Translations under genes and position numbers: made by a program | The notes under the pieces: generated by a model | What the model was told of the DNA's origin: nothing | Database searches by the model: none | The model's input: only the letters and a program-made list of their open reading frames with translations | Shown here: piece after piece, positions 45,774-60,410 of the stretch | Numbering within the stretch: the stretch's first letter is position 1 | Layout of the letters: every line of letters starts with the position of its first letter | From: Acephala macrosclerotiorum | Taxonomy: Eukaryota; Ascomycota; Leotiomycetes; Helotiales; Mollisiaceae | Direction: 5' to 3' | Length of the DNA stretch: 64,000 nucleotides | Assembly: GCA_014904845.1 (NCBI GenBank) | Contig: MU119436.1 | Location: 25,567-89,566 of the forward strand

Positions 45774-48700
45774 ATCGTTTTTTTATATGATAAACTCGTT
45801 TTAAGTCTCGAAGAAAAGAACTAGAAAAAGAGAAAAGATTTATTTTAAATAAAGAATTTAAAGTTTGAAATTTTTCAAATTATTATCGTTTTTTTTTAAA
45901 AATTTAAAATTTTTTTTAATATTTCTATTAATATTAAACTTCTTTGTAATTTGTTTTTTTTCTCTTTAAGATTTAATAAAAAGAAAAAAAGTAAACGAAT
46001 TTTAAACTCAAATTTATCGTTAAAAATAATTAGATACTTTTAATTATTTTTTATAAATATTATTAATTTTTTAATTTCGTATTTAAAAAAAAATTTATTA
46101 TTAAAAAATATTTTTATTTCTTTTATTTTAAAATATTGAAAAGTTAATTTGATTTGAGTTATAGTTTGTTTTTATCAATGAGTATACAAATGTTTATTAT
46201 TAAACGAGTTTTAATAATTTAATCATTGAAAAATCTTATATCGAATAATAAAATAGTTTAAAAATTTCGTACAACGGATTATATCGAAGATTGTATCGAT
46301 TTTTTTAAATTAAATATTATTGAAAAAAAATTCGTTATTAAAAAGTTTTTAAAATCGATTTTCGAAAAAAGTTCGAAGTTTATTATAAATTTCTTTGAAT
46401 TTTTTGTAAATAATATTGTTGATAATTTTTTCGCTAGTATTAACAAGTATTAAATTTACGAAAAATAAAATGAAAAAGTTAGAGTTCTTGGAATTTTCGA
46501 TGTATTTTTGATCGATAAAAGTTTTTGTTTTATAGATGTGTAATTTCAATTTTTGAGATTTTTTTTTTATAATATTTGATTGAGTTTACTTTAAGAAATC
46601 TTTAATTAAAGTCCGATTTTTAGTACTAAAAAAAAGATTTATTCAAGTAATTTTTTTAAAGAATCGAAATAATTAATTTATCGTTTTTTTATAGTCGTTA
46701 AATCGCGAATAAATTATTTAGAGTTTGTTAGAAAAAAAAAGTTTAATATATAATAAGTTTGAGTTTTAAAATATATTTATTTTTTTTTCGTAGAAGAATT
46801 GGTCAATTTTATCGTTTTAATAGAGTTTAATAAATTGAGAAAAAGTAACGAGATAAAAAGAATAATTTTTAGAAAGTCGATAAAATAATAATTACAATTT
46901 AAAGTTCATTTACAAAAATTGAATAATGAGAAAGAAATACGTATTGTGTAGAAAAAAGAATTCGCTAGAAAGAGTTCGTTAGTAATAGAATTTCAGTATA
47001 TTAATTTTCTTGAGAAGAAGTAATAAACTATTTTTTTTTTTCGTTTATTTGAAAAAATTTTACAAAGTAAAAATTATTGCAATTTTTAGATTAATAAGCG
47101 ATTTGATCGAGGAAACAAACGTAAGAACGATAAAAGTTTGCGAAAGTTAAAATCGATTTTTCGTTAACGTTTTTTGTTTATATTGAAGAATAGTAAAAAT
47201 ATTTATGAATTAAAAACGAGTATTAAAATAGATTTAAACGAGTTAAAAACTTTTTTTTTTAGTATACAATTTATAAATTTTAAATAATCGTGTTTTTATA
47301 ATTTTAATTTGTTTTTCGTTGTTTTCAAAGTATAAATTGAGATTCTCGTAAAACGTTATATAATAAACTCGATAAAGTTATTTAATAAACGAGTATTTAT
47401 AAGTATTGTAAACGATATTTAAAATTTTAATGCGATTAGTAAAATTTAAAGTATTAAAGAAAATAACGTTTGATTTTTAAATATTGTTTATATTGTACGT
47501 ATAATCAATTATTGAACGTATATTATTTGATTAAAATTCGTAAATTGATCGAAATAAAGTAGTATTAAATTGCGATAAAATAATAATAATTTTATATTTT
47601 TTTGATGTAAGTATAAATATATTGTAATATTTTTTATTATTGGTAGTAGATTTTTTGAGTTTGATTGGCGTAGAAATTGAAGTAAAAAAAAAACGAATTG
47701 AAAAACTCGAGAAATTTAAAAGATTTGAAAAAATAAAAAATTTTGTACGAAAAAACTAATAATAGTAATATTATTATTATCGTTATCGTTATTGTCGTTA
47801 TTATTATTAGTTAATAAAATTGTTTGAAAAAATAAAATATTAACGTTAATAGTTTTTTGAAATTTGATACTTCGAATGTTTATATTATTAATAGCGATAA
47901 TTGATTATTTTTTAAATTTATTTGTAAAAATCGAAAAAAGTTTTTTAGTATATTTTTTAATTATTAAAAATTCGTAGAAATAAAAAATAAAACGCAGTTT
48001 TTTCAAATTTATTTTATTCAAATTTGTAATTATTAGATTGTTATTTGTATTTTTTAAGTATGTTAACGCTTTTTTGCAATCGATAAATCGAAAAAGTATT
48101 TTTGTAAATAGCGTATTGCAAATTTTGTTTTTTTTAATAATAATTATATTAATAACTCTAATAATTTCGTGAAATGTAAAACGTTTTATATGGAATATTT
48201 ACTCGAGTTTTTAGTATATATATTTACTGTAAAATCTATTAATAAAATTTTTAATAAATTGTTAAAATATTTAAATTCAAAAAAAAGTTTTTTGATTGTA
48301 ATATTTAAATATACTATTAAAAGTTTTAATTAAATTAAATCGAGTTTATTAAAACGCAATACGCGATTTTTTAATTTTATTTATTTTAAAAAAAAAGTTT
48401 TTATTTAAAGTTGTATATTATTTTAAAATTTTCTTAGAAAATTTCAAAGTAGTACTATTTTCAATTTTTTTTTTTTATTTAATTAGAATTTTCTTTATTA
48501 CGTTTTTAGTTTTTATAAGTTTATTATTAATATTATTAATTGTAATTACTTTTTTTTTAAATAACAATTTATTAATAATTTTTTATAAATTATTGAAATC
48601 GTATTATACGATTTATATAAACGTATTATAATTATTTTCGTTTCGTTTTTTATGTGTGAGATTTGTATTTTCGAGGTTTAATAAAATATTTTTTTGAGAT

Positions 48701-51700
48701 ATAATAATAATATTGTAAGAATTTCGAAAATAAAAATTGGAGTTGTAAAATTTGCGCGTAGAAAAGTAATGTAATAAATTAATCGAATTTTGAAAATAAA
48801 AAACGTGTAAATTTGAAAAGAAGAAATTTATTAATAAAATTGAAAAGAGTTATAAATTCTTATATTTGTAAAGAGATTATACAAAAAAAGCAAATAAATA
48901 TTTTTGTGTTTTGAATAGTTGAAAATTGTAAAATTTGTTTGTTTTTGTAAGAAAAGTTTTTTAGAGTATGTTAATATATGTAATTGAAATGTCGTAATAT
49001 TAATTTCGAATAAAAAATTTTGAAAGTTTTAAATAAATAGTTTTATATTGATTTTTTATAAAATGTATTAAATGAATTTTAAAAGGAAAAGAATAAAAGA
49101 AAGCAAGTATTTGTAAATCGTTTTTATAAAAAAAGTATATATAAATTTTTAAAGAAAATTGTCGCGAAGTATTTAAATGAATAGAGTATATTCGATTAAT
49201 AGAATTGTTTGTATATAAAGTGATACAAATTAAAATTTTAAAAAAATGAAAAGAGAAATGAATAATATTGAAAAGAAATTATAATTTTTGAATTAGCGTG
49301 AGATTGAAAAATTGTAATTGAAAAGTTTTGAAAAAAAAAAAGAAAAAAATTGAAAAAAGTTTTTTTATAAATTATAGTAAATATTGTATTAATAAACGTT
49401 TGTATAGTTTGAATGTAATTAAATGTAATTAAAATGTATTCAAATGTATTGAAATATATTTGAAAATGTTTGAATATATTAAGAAATGTTTTTTATAGAT
49501 TTTAAAAACTAAAAATTTTTAGGATTTTTTAAAGAAAAAAAAAATAATATAATTTCGTTTTTTTATATAATGAAATCGTTTCGATTATAATAAGAAAAAA
49601 GTGAAGTTTTCGAAGTGTAAATAGAATTTATTAAAATAAATAAAAGTATTTTAAAAAAAATCGATAAAAAAATAGAATTGTTATAAATAAAAAAAGAAAA
49701 AATAGTTTTTTTTCGATTAAAAAATCGTTATTATTTCGAAATTTAACGAGTTTTTTTTATTTATTTAGTTTTTAGAAAATCGTATGTATTTGTTTTTTTT
49801 AGTTTCGTTAAGTTTAAAAATACGAATTACAATTTTAGTTTTTTTTTCAATTTTTTGAGTATTTTACTTATTACGAAATTCTTTAATCGCTTTTTTTTTT
49901 GTATTTGTATTTTTATTATCGTTAAAATCAATAAATTCAATAATATTTTCGTTTTTATTATTGTTCAAAAAATTTTAATATTTATTTCTTTTAATGAATT
50001 TTTTTAAACGATTTTTAATATATGATTTTTGAATTGTTATTTTATTTATTTTTTCGAATAAATAATTTTTTTTCAATTGATTTATTTGATAAATTCAATA
50101 TAAATTCAATTATTTGTATAATAATTTAATGTTTTTAAATATATTTTAATTAATAAACTTAATATTATATATTAAAACGAAATTTTTTTCTCGAATTAAT
50201 TTTTTTCGTATTTAATAATAAACGTCGAAGTATGTTTAATTTTATTTGTAATTGCATTTTTTTTTCAATTTCAATTTTTTTATATTTTTATTTTATATTT
50301 TAATTTGTTTAATTCTCAATTTAAAAAACTTCGCTCGATTATATATTTCGTTTCAATCGAAAATTTTTCAAGTAAAAAATCGAATCTCAATAAATAAAAC
50401 AATTTCTCTACTATAAACTATATAAAATAGCGTATATTTAATTAATCTATAAATAGTCGTTCGATTCGTAAAAAAAACAATTAATAAATGTTTTAATTAG
50501 TTTTTTTTGTCTCTTTTTATTAAAGTAATTAATACGATAATAATAAATTGATATTTTTATTTAATTATTTTATTTATTTTCGAATTATATATAAAAATAA
50601 TAATTCGTTTAATTTCGAGTTTATTTAATTTTTTGATAATAATTTTTTTGAATTCGAATTTTTCGTTCAATTTTATATGATCAAAAACGTTATATTTACA
50701 AATAATATCATTATAAATAAATTTAATAATTTTTTTAAAAATCGGATTTTTTATTAATTTAATTTCAATTTAATCGAAAAAGTTATTTCGTACTATAATC
50801 AAATTATCGAATATTTTATATTGCGAGAATTTAATTATATTTATTTTAATATAATAAAATAATAAAATTACTTTTTAAAAATATAAAATTTTCTCATGTT
50901 TTTTTTTGTTTTTGTATTGATAATTACTATAATTTGCTATAAAATTTTAAACGTTTTCATAGTATTTTTTTCAATAATATTAATTAATTACTCGATAATA
51001 AATACTTTTTTTTTCAATATATTCGAACTTATTATATAATTCAATTATAATTATTATATACTGTTTTAAATCGTTTAAAACAAATCAAAGTAAATAAAAC
51101 TTAATAATATTTTTTTATAGTATTTTATTTCGAACGTTATAATCGATGAATTTTCGAATTAATTTGCGAAATTTTATTCTCGAAAATTATTTTGATCGTT
51201 TTAAAATTGTCAAATACCAAGTAATATTTTGAAAATAATTCGAATAATTGTTATCAAAAGAAAAAATAGTATTGTTATCGTTATTATTGTTTAATAATTT
51301 ATTGATTTTAAAGAAAGCGATTAATGCGATATATACGAAAAATGCAATCGATATTAGAAATTAAAAATTAAAAATACTAAATTTAAAAAAATTTCTCCAA
51401 ACTTAATTTAACAATTCAAACAAATATTTTCGTTTCACGTATTTATTCTCAATTACAAACGATCTACTTTTAATCTTTCGATTAATTTTACGTTTTTTAA
51501 TCGAAATTAAAATTATTTTAATACAATTAAACTCGATTACAATAAATTTATCGATATTTGTTTTTTTCTTTAAATTGTCGTTTTTTATTCGTAGTTTTTT
51601 AAATAATCCGTTTACAATAATATAAATATTTTTTTTAATATATTTAATTTCGAAATCGAATAATTGTATTTAAATAAATTAACGAGTAATTAAAGTACTA

Positions 51701-54700
51701 AGAAAATTTATTATTACTCGATTTAATTAAACGACAAATATATTAACATTTGTCTCAAAAATAAAATAAACGTTATATAATCAAAATTGTAATTTGTAAA
51801 AGTATTTTAAAACTTTTCAATATTTTTTTTTTATCGTATTATAATTTCGTTCAATAGTATTTCAAAGTTTTAATTCGTATCGAATTACTCGTTTTCGTTT
51901 TTTGTCGTTATATTGATCGAGTATTTTTTTATACTCTTATTAATTAATATCGACATTTAAAATAATTATTTTTTATTTATTTATAAAATTGTAATAAATT
52001 TTACAAAGTATTAAAATCGTCGTAAATTTGTTTTATAAAAACACTATAACGATTTTTTACTTTTTTTTCTATTTGAAAAATTTGTTTTTTTTAATTAATT
52101 AATATAATAACTCGATAATAATATCAAAATATTAAATCTATATTTTATAATAAATACAAATTTCAATAAAAACTTTGATTTTAAAAATATTATTACATTT
52201 AATTTATTTTAAAATTTTAATAATTTTTATATTTTTAAAAAAACGCTTTTTAAAATTGCAAACGAAATCAATAATAATTATTTTATTTTAATAAAATTGT
52301 AATTTAAATCTTATATAAATTTAAATTTTTTCAATTCGATTTAACGTTTTATTTAAATTTTAAATGTATTCAAAAATGAATCGACGAATTTTTAGAAGTA
52401 TTAATTCGTTATCGTAATTCGTATAAAATCTTTTGATTTTTACGTCATTTAAAAATAGTATTACGATTCTAAAAAACACGTTTTTTAGAATTGTTATAAT
52501 AATTCGAACGAATTAAACTATAGAATTAATTGTTTTTTAAAGTAATATTGTTATTCGTAGAAGTTTTAATAGAGTTATAAAAATAGTTATATTTTTATTT
52601 CGAACGTTTAATGTAAATTGATCGTATTTAAAAAAGAAATCTATTAAAAAAACGTAAAATTATCCAATAAATTCTTTAGAAAATTTATTTACAAAAAGAA
52701 ATATATTAACGTTTTTCAAAGTAATTGAATTTATTTTTATAATCGCATTAATCAATCGATAAATTTCAACGATTTTTTTTGCGATTAAAAATTATAAATT
52801 TCGATAAAAATTATCGCTTTTTTCGAGTATTTCGTAATCGAATTATTTTTAAAGTATTTTTATTATAATCGAAAACAAAGTTTTGAAACAATAGAAATTT
52901 TTTTTTTATTACGTTGTATATTAAATTGTTTTAATACGAACAAACGAATTAATATTTTTATAGATTTTAAAGATTTTTTTTCAATTAAATATTATTGTTT
53001 TTTTACGATTGAATATTATTTTATCGAATATTTTTTTTTTAGATTTTTATAGTCAGTTTTTAATAAATAGAAATATTAATCACTTAAAAATAAATCGTGA
53101 TTTTTTTAATATCGAGATAATTCGTAATAATAAATATTTTGTATATTTTTTAATGTATTTTTAAAGTATTTTTCGCGCTTTAAATCGTTCGAATTAATCT
53201 TTCTATTCTTTAAAAATCTCTTTAATTCTATCGTTTAAATCAATAAATCGTACTTTTTTGAACTTAAATTTATATATCGTATTAACGTTTATATTGAATA
53301 ATTTTAAATTGAAATTGTTTAACGATAAAACTATTTTTTTTATTCGAGTTTTTTTTTCGTTTCTATACTCGAAAATCTTTCGATTTCGTTTTTTTTTAAT
53401 AAAATAAAATAATTAATATTTTGTATCGTTTTTCAAATATTTTCTTATAACGTTTACGTTTAAAAATAATAATACTATTACAAAAAAATACTTTTTCGTT
53501 TTCTCGTTGGAAATTTTCTCATTCAAAATTTCGTTTGTTTTTTTTCTATTAAAAAAAAAAACGTTTTATAGAAAATCGAAAAAAATGATTTTATTTTTTA
53601 TATTGTTTTATTTGTATTTTTCTTTGAATTAATAATATTTGTTTTAATTGTATTTGTTTTATATAAAATAATATTAAAAGTATTTAATAAAAAATTAAAA
53701 ATAAAAAAAAATTCGTTAAAATGTAAAAATTGTTCGCGAGTTTTAATATTATACTATTTTTTAATAGTATTAATATTTAGTTTCTCGCGTTGTATTTTTT
53801 TTTCGATGTTTTTTCGATTTGAGAATACATATAAATATAGCGGTTTTTAGTAGTTTGATATAAATAGATTTTCAAAAAAGAAATAATTATAATTATACAA
53901 ATAAAATTAAAATTTTTAGAGTTTCGAAATACGTTATTTTACGAATTATTATTTTTATATTCAATTTATATTTTTATTATAACAACGAATAATTGTTTTA
54001 AAAAAATCTTTTTTATATTATTTACAAAGAAAAAAAAAATCTCATATTCGATTTCGTATTCAATTTCTATTTTCATAATTATTATTTCAACGAATTCGAA
54101 ATTCTATTTAATAATAATAAACAATTAAAAATTTTCGACGTTTATAATAATACTATTGAAATTTCGAATTATGTACATAAAAACAATATAGTATTTTGTT
54201 TTAGTATTTAATATTTCGCATTTTTTATTCGAATTAATTAGTTTAAACAAATTGAAATGTAATTTAAAAGTAATAATAATGTACTTTTTTTTAATTAATA
54301 ACGAGAAATCGATTTTCACGAGATTAATTTCAAATATTATAAAATTTTTAATAATAGAAGTAAATTAATTCGTTTTTTCAAATATTTTATAGAAACTTTA
54401 AAAAAATTATTTTATAAAATTAACGATTTTTAGTATTTTTTTTATTATAGCGATTTTAGTATTTATTAAAATCAAATAGTGAATATTGTTTTTTCGCTAT
54501 TAATTAGTAATTACTATAGTAAAATTCAATGTTTTCAAAGTATTAATAATTATTTTTATTTTTTTTTAAATTTTTAAAAATAATATTATATTTTTAAAAA
54601 GTTTTCACGATAAAATTTTATTAGTAGAATTATTATTTTTAGCGTCGAATTATTATTTTAAAGTTTTATTTTTCAATTAATTTACGTTCATTTTTTTTCG

Positions 54701-57370
54701 TTTTTTATTTTGAACGCTTTATAAAATTTATTATTGCGATTCGATTTTTAAATATTTTATTTTTATTTTTATTTTTTATTAAAAGTTTTTTCGTGCGTTT
54801 TGAATTTTGTTTTTCGATTTGTTCGTTGTTATTGTATTTATTATTATTATATTTATTAACAATTCTTCGTAGAATTTATTAATAATCGTTTTATTAAAAC
54901 TTTGAACGTTGATATTATTATTATTGAAAATATATAACAATAAATTCGATTTTTTTAAGATTTTTTTATTAGTATTAATTTTATTCTTTTTTTAAATAGT
55001 AAATTGAATAGATTTTTAGATTCTTTGTATATTTTTAGAACGTTTATTGAGATCGTAATCAAAAAGTTTTTTAATTATTTGTTTTATAATTTGATTATAT
55101 TAATATCGATTGTTTTTAAATGTAAACGATTACGAAAATCGATTACGATTTTAAGAATTATAATATTATTAATTGTTTTTTCGATAGTAATATTTACAAT
55201 TGATTAATTTATTTATAAATAAATAATAGTCTACGAAAAAGTAATCAATAAAAAGATCGATTTCTTTGTTTTTTATTTGTTTGAAATACTCGAAATAATA
55301 TTACTCGTTTTATTAATCGTTATATATAGTATTAATTTTTATTATATTTTTTTAAACGATCGATAGTATACTTTACGAAAGTTCAATCGACGTTGAATTA
55401 TATAAAACTCTATATTCGCTTTTTTTTATATTATTATATTTTTTTCGTTTTTAATTAAAATTTTTTTTTCGTTTATATTTTCGTGAAAAAGTAAATTGAT
55501 TTTGATTTTGGTTTATAGAGATTATAACGCTATTTAGTTTTTGAAATATTTTTATAATATTAATGTTTAAAGCGATTTTTAAATCGTTGAATAATATAGA
55601 AAAAAAAAAGAGTTTTTTTAATTTTTTAATAAAATTGTTTATTTAAATTAAAAGTTTTAATACGAATATTTGTTGAGTTTTTTAAATTTAAATAGTACGT
55701 GAGATTGAAAATTGAAATTCGATATAAGTTTTTTTAATAATTGTATATATTTTTCGTTGAATTTTTTTTATGAGTAATTCGAGTAAAATAAAAAATAGTA
55801 AATTATTGATTGTATTTGAAATTATTTTTTGTATTATAGTATTTAAATGTTTTTATTGAATTTTCGAGTATTTTAAATCGTTAATTTCGTTATATTATTG
55901 TTTTTTCTTTTTATACTTATATGTAACAATCGCTTTTTCGTATATTTTATTGTAATTGTAAATAAATATTTTTATCGACTCGTAATCGATTTCTTTGAAA
56001 ATTCGTTTTTTAATATATATTAAAAGTTTTTTTATAAATTCGCGTTTTTGATATTGTTTGTTTAATTTGTTTTGTTTGATTAATTCTTTAAATACTCGAT
56101 TAAATAAGTCTACGTACGTTTTTATTACTAAAAGATTTCTCGTAAATTAATTGATAATTTTATATAAAAATTTTATATTTATTTAATAATATTTTTAATT
56201 GTATTTGCGAAATTTTTTTTTTAAAGCGTTATAAAATTTTTTTTTCAAATAGTTTTCAATATTATATTCTAATATAAATCGGATTTGCTTTTTGTAAATC
56301 GGATTAATATATTATAAAAATTATATTTTTTTAGTTTTTGAAATAATTTTATAATTTTCGTATATATTATCGTATTATTCTAAAAAAATCGTAATATTGT
56401 TTTTTTTGAATCAAAGTATTTTAAAAGTTTTAAAAAAAAATATTTATAATCTTAGTACGAATACGTATTTCTCAAAGTTTTATATTTTTAAAAGATTGTT
56501 TTCGTTGTTTATAAAAGATTTTCTAGAAGAAATCGATAGTATAATTAAAATAAAAATGTTTTTTGTTGAAAAAAGTAAATTTTGACGCGAATAATTTACT
56601 GATTTTAGTTTTTGGATTGAGAATTGATTTAATAATTTAAAAGTACGAGTTTTCGAATTATTATTTTTAAATGAAATTCGTTTTAAAAATTGATTTCTAT
56701 TTATATCGTTTTCTCGTAAAAAAATTTTTATTTTAATTTTTATTCGAAATTTCGCTCGTTTGTTCGTTTTAATAAAATGTATTTTTTAAATAAGTATTTT
56801 TTTAGTCGATTTTTTTCGATTGAAATTTTTTGTTTTAATTTTTTTCGTATTATTTTTTGAAATTCGAAGTTTATTTTGATTTTATTGTTTTAATTTGAAA
56901 ACGATTACAAACGATTTACGAATTGCGATTCTTAAAAAAATTAAAATTAAAATATAAAACAATAAAATAATTTCGTTTTTTAATATTATAAATTTTTTTT
57001 TTTTCGTATTAAAACTTTCTTTTTTATATTTCAATTTTCGCTGAGAATAGAATCAATTACTATAAATAATCGTCGCAAGTTTTTTTTTTCTTTTTTATAT
57101 TCGTTTTAATATTAATTATCTCGAGTAATTTAATATATAATTTTTATAAATTAATGTTTTTTTGCAATTTCGTAATCTCGTAATCAAATTATTTAATTTC
57201 GAATAATATAATCAAAACAAAAAGTTTTTATTAATTGATTTTCAGTTTTCGATTTCTAGTAATTTGGATTTTCTTTTAATAATAATAAAAAATAAAATAT
57301 ACAAATCGCATATAAACAATTTTTAGTAAAGTCCATTGGAACAATTCATTTCTTAGCGTCGCGTTATCAA
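45774..57370. other. Interior of the nested element
   Basis: About 45,900-49,900 is C-poor with many G. About 51,000-52,000 and parts of 50-54 kb are G-poor with C retained. About 54.4-57 kb again keeps G. In each block the depleted base survives mainly in CpG. The small ORFs at 46,349, 54,125, 55,004 and 56,397 are lysine/phenylalanine/isoleucine-rich by-products of AT bias, not genes. Confidence 0.6.
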
Positions 57371-57632
57371 TATAGAAAAGCAATAGAATACAAAGCAAAA
57401 AAATTCAACTGTAGATCAATTCGTTTTAGTCAGTGGATTAGATTTATTCGAAGTAATTTGTAATTCGTAAATCAATCAATTAATCAATCAGAGTAGAAGT
57501 AGAAAGGGTTGTTTTTTTTTAGTCTATGGTAAGCGAAAGCTCCTTATGTACTAGAAGACACGTGACCAGTACTGCCCTCGAAACTAGCTATTTACAAGGA
57601 TTTTTGAAGAGAAAGCATATAGTCCCATTACA
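57371..57632. repeat. Right LTR of the nested element
   Basis: 262 bp, TA (decayed TG)...CA, better preserved than the left copy. Contains CACGTGAC at 57,559-57,566. Confidence 0.8.
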
Positions 57633-59081
57633 ATATACAAAGAAATAAAAGCGTTTAACTTAAAAAGAATGTAAATAGTCAATTGTTACGTGATCTTTTA
57701 TTGCTTGAGACCAAAAATGGAAGATTTTTTTCAATTTCAATGCTTGTAATCTTCGAGTCAATCAAAAGTCGCGTATTCAAAACACTAAAAACATTAAAAA
57801 TCTTAAAAACGAGTGTAAACATCGAAAATATCGATAAACTAAAGTTGCATCGAATCGATATATGCGTAATATGCGATACACTAGAAATCTGGTGTATCCA
57901 TTTCATAAGAGCATACTAGTGATGCGAGAAAGTCGAGTGGTTCAATTTAAGGACTAGAATCGAAGTTTTATCGGTACATTGGTATAATGATCTAATGAGT
58001 GTTGCATGGCCCAAATTGGTTGGCTGCAATATCATGAGATTATACCGGCAATGCGAGAGTGAAAATCGCTATCGTAGTGATTAACAATAGCAGTCGAATT
58101 TGAGTAATTGCATCCGATCGAGAACATCGATAATAATTGTCTTTAGCAGATGAAGTGCTACTGCTCTCAGTATTGCTACTCCGATGATGCATAATTGAAA
58201 TCGAGTGTAAACTGTCAAACAATATCGTAGTAAAACTGTTTATTTTCTAGGTCGAATAGAGAAATAACGAAGCTGTCGATACAGTCGATCAAAGGCTCGT
58301 AAATTGACAGGGCTCGAATAGTCGATTGAAATGCTCGTATAGCGTTAGCGTATCGTAAAAAAATTGATACAACTGACGACGAGCCGTAGACAGTAATAAT
58401 AGTGACTCGGAGACATGTCGTAAGTTCGTAGACGTTGGCGTAGACGTAGAAGAGCGACGGCGAGATCGAGTCGAGTTAATAAAAAAGGAAAACAGCTTTA
58501 GTATAACAGAATACTATAGAAAGAAGTCGATTGTTTGAAAGTTAAAGCGATGGCGATATACTAAAAGCGAGCGATTGACAAGTTTAGTATAGAAAAGCCT
58601 ATATAAACTCTATCAGATTGTCGATAGCAATACATGCCGAGAGCTTTAAAAAGAAAATAGAAAGCCGCAGAATCAAAGTCGGCCATTTTCAATAGTAGAA
58701 GCTAAAAGTCACTTTAGTAAGTAATTGACGTCTTTTGTATAAGAAACTCTATATAAAATCTATCAAATCTTGAGATCAGTGATTTGCTTTGTCTACTAGA
58801 AGAAACAAGTGCTTTCTTTCTGGTAAAGTATTCGAATTGTCGTAAAATCGATGGAATACTGTCGTAATTAGTACTTCGATGGATTGTCGTAAAACAAGTT
58901 TATTTGCGAGAGCTGTAGAATGCTATAATCCTTTGACAATTCTCTATATATGTATGCTTGCAGACGTATTCGTAGAATTCGATTGTAGAAAGCAATCGAG
59001 TAAATGATTAATCTACTCGATCGTACGGTCGCAAATTCGTAATTATTAATAAAATCGAGTCGTCGTAAAGTGCTCGATAGT

Positions 59082-60082
59082 CGTTCTCGCTAGAGAGCCT
59101 GTTTCCAAGAAACCTCTAGCAATTTTTTGTAGGGTTTCGAGCTTTGTAGAGTGTTCGAAAAGTTGTAGTTTTTAGTAGAGTCGAGCGTCGCAAAGTGCTC
59201 GATAAATTGCTAGTTTGTTCTCGAGCTTCGTAGAAGGTTCGAGAGATTATTTGTAGAGTTCGAGGCTTCGTAGAGTACTCGAGAAATTATCGTTCTCACT
59301 AAAGGGCCTATTTCCAAAAAACTTCTGGCAGTTTTCTGTAAAGTTTCGAGCTTCGTAGAGTGCTCGAATAATTGTAGGTTCGATCGTGAGATCAATCGAT
59401 CGAAAAAAATTGGTTTTCGATAAACTCGAGTTTCATAGAGTACTCGAATAATTATAAGTTCGGCGTTTTGTATTCTAGAAGCCTAAGTTCAAGTCTCGCA
59501 GTCGCAATTCGTCGGCGTACTTCTATTGCTTTAGAGTCTATAGTATTTCTCTATGAATTGAAATCTCTTGACAAGCTTTTCTTCTCTAGTTTTGCAGTAG
59601 ACTACTTTACTTGCTCCGTTTCTCGCACAAGAGCTTCCAATGACTTAGAAATATTGCCTCTTTTTCGTCTTTTTTTGACTATATAAACACCGTTCTTTCG
59701 AAGAGTATCTCGTAGATTAATTCGAGTATCGATATCGAGTTTATCGAATATTTCTATAGTCTAATCTTGAAAAAACTCTTAAAAGTATACTTATAATCTT
59801 TTATTCCGTTTTTTCTGTGCTTTGAAGTCTTGTATGAAATTTTTCACGTATTGAACAGAATCGGAAAGAGTGAAAATAGTTTACTACGTAGCGTTAGATT
59901 CAATAGATATAGTAATTCGATTCTCGAGCTTCGTATCGTGTTCGAGAAGAGGTTTTCGATAGAGTTTCGAGTTTCGCAAAATACTCGAAAAATTGTCGTT
60001 TTCGCCAAAGAGTTTATTTCCAAGAAACCTTTAGCAGTTTTCTGTAGTGTTTTCGAGCTTCGTAAAATACTCGAAAAATTGT
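59082..60082. repeat. Dispersed ~86-bp direct repeats, three copies
   Basis: Copies at about 59,082-59,167, 59,291-59,376 and 59,997-60,082 share CGTTCTC-C-[TA]A, then TTTCCAAGAAACCT, AGCAGTTTTCTGTAG and TTTCGAGCTTCGTAGAGTGC followed by TCGA. The last block (TCGAGCTTCGTAGAG) also occurs alone several more times between 59,210 and 60,070. Confidence 0.7.
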
Positions 60083-60158
60083 TTGATTTCTGCGAAATAC
60101 AATTAAATGCTCACTAACGCGATAAAGCGTAAAATCGATTAATTACGCTTTAAAACAA

Positions 60159-60410
60159 TAGTAAAATCGCGAAAAATCTGCCTCTGTTTTTTTAGTAGCT
60201 CGTAAAAATCGATCTTTTGATAACTTAAACAACTACAAACTTCTTTTTTTTTAAAAATAGTAAAATCGCAGAAAATCTGTTTTTACTCTCTCCAATTGAA
60301 AATAACTACACAATTCATTTGCTTTTAGCACAACGTAAAACTGCTTTCTCTCTCTAAATCGAAAGTAGTAAAATCGCGAAAAATCTGCCTTTACTCTCTT
60401 TCTTTAATTA
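60159..60410. repeat. Three direct repeats with TAGTAAAATCGCGAAAAATC core
   Basis: The core begins at 60,159, 60,258 and 60,366 (spacing 99 and 108 bp), each followed by TGCC/TGTT and CTCTCT-rich sequence. They lie just inside the right LTR of the outer element. Confidence 0.75.

Larger units (their letters stand above)
45512..57632. mobile_element. Nested LTR retrotransposon, about 12.1 kb, RIP-mutated
   Basis: LTRs of 262 bp at 45,512-45,773 and 57,371-57,632 are direct repeats (shared: GATTTATTCGAAGTAATTTG, AATTCGTAAATCAAT, AGTAGAAGTAGAAA, CTCCTTATGTACTAGAA-type block). The flanking 4 bp are ATAT on both sides; because of the AT-rich setting that is weak support alone, but the solo LTR of the same family also has a 4-bp duplication. 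The 11.6-kb interior has no ORF above ~67 codons. It shows long blocks in which G survives but C does not, and the reverse. Whether it was Ty3-like or a large non-autonomous derivative cannot be read. Confidence 0.75.

Noticed and set aside
46349..60117. Small ORFs in the AT-rich elements (46,349; 54,125; 55,004; 56,397; 57,679; 59,830)
   Set aside because: Lys/Ile/Phe/Ser-rich products expected from AT bias. No gag, RT, integrase or other motif.
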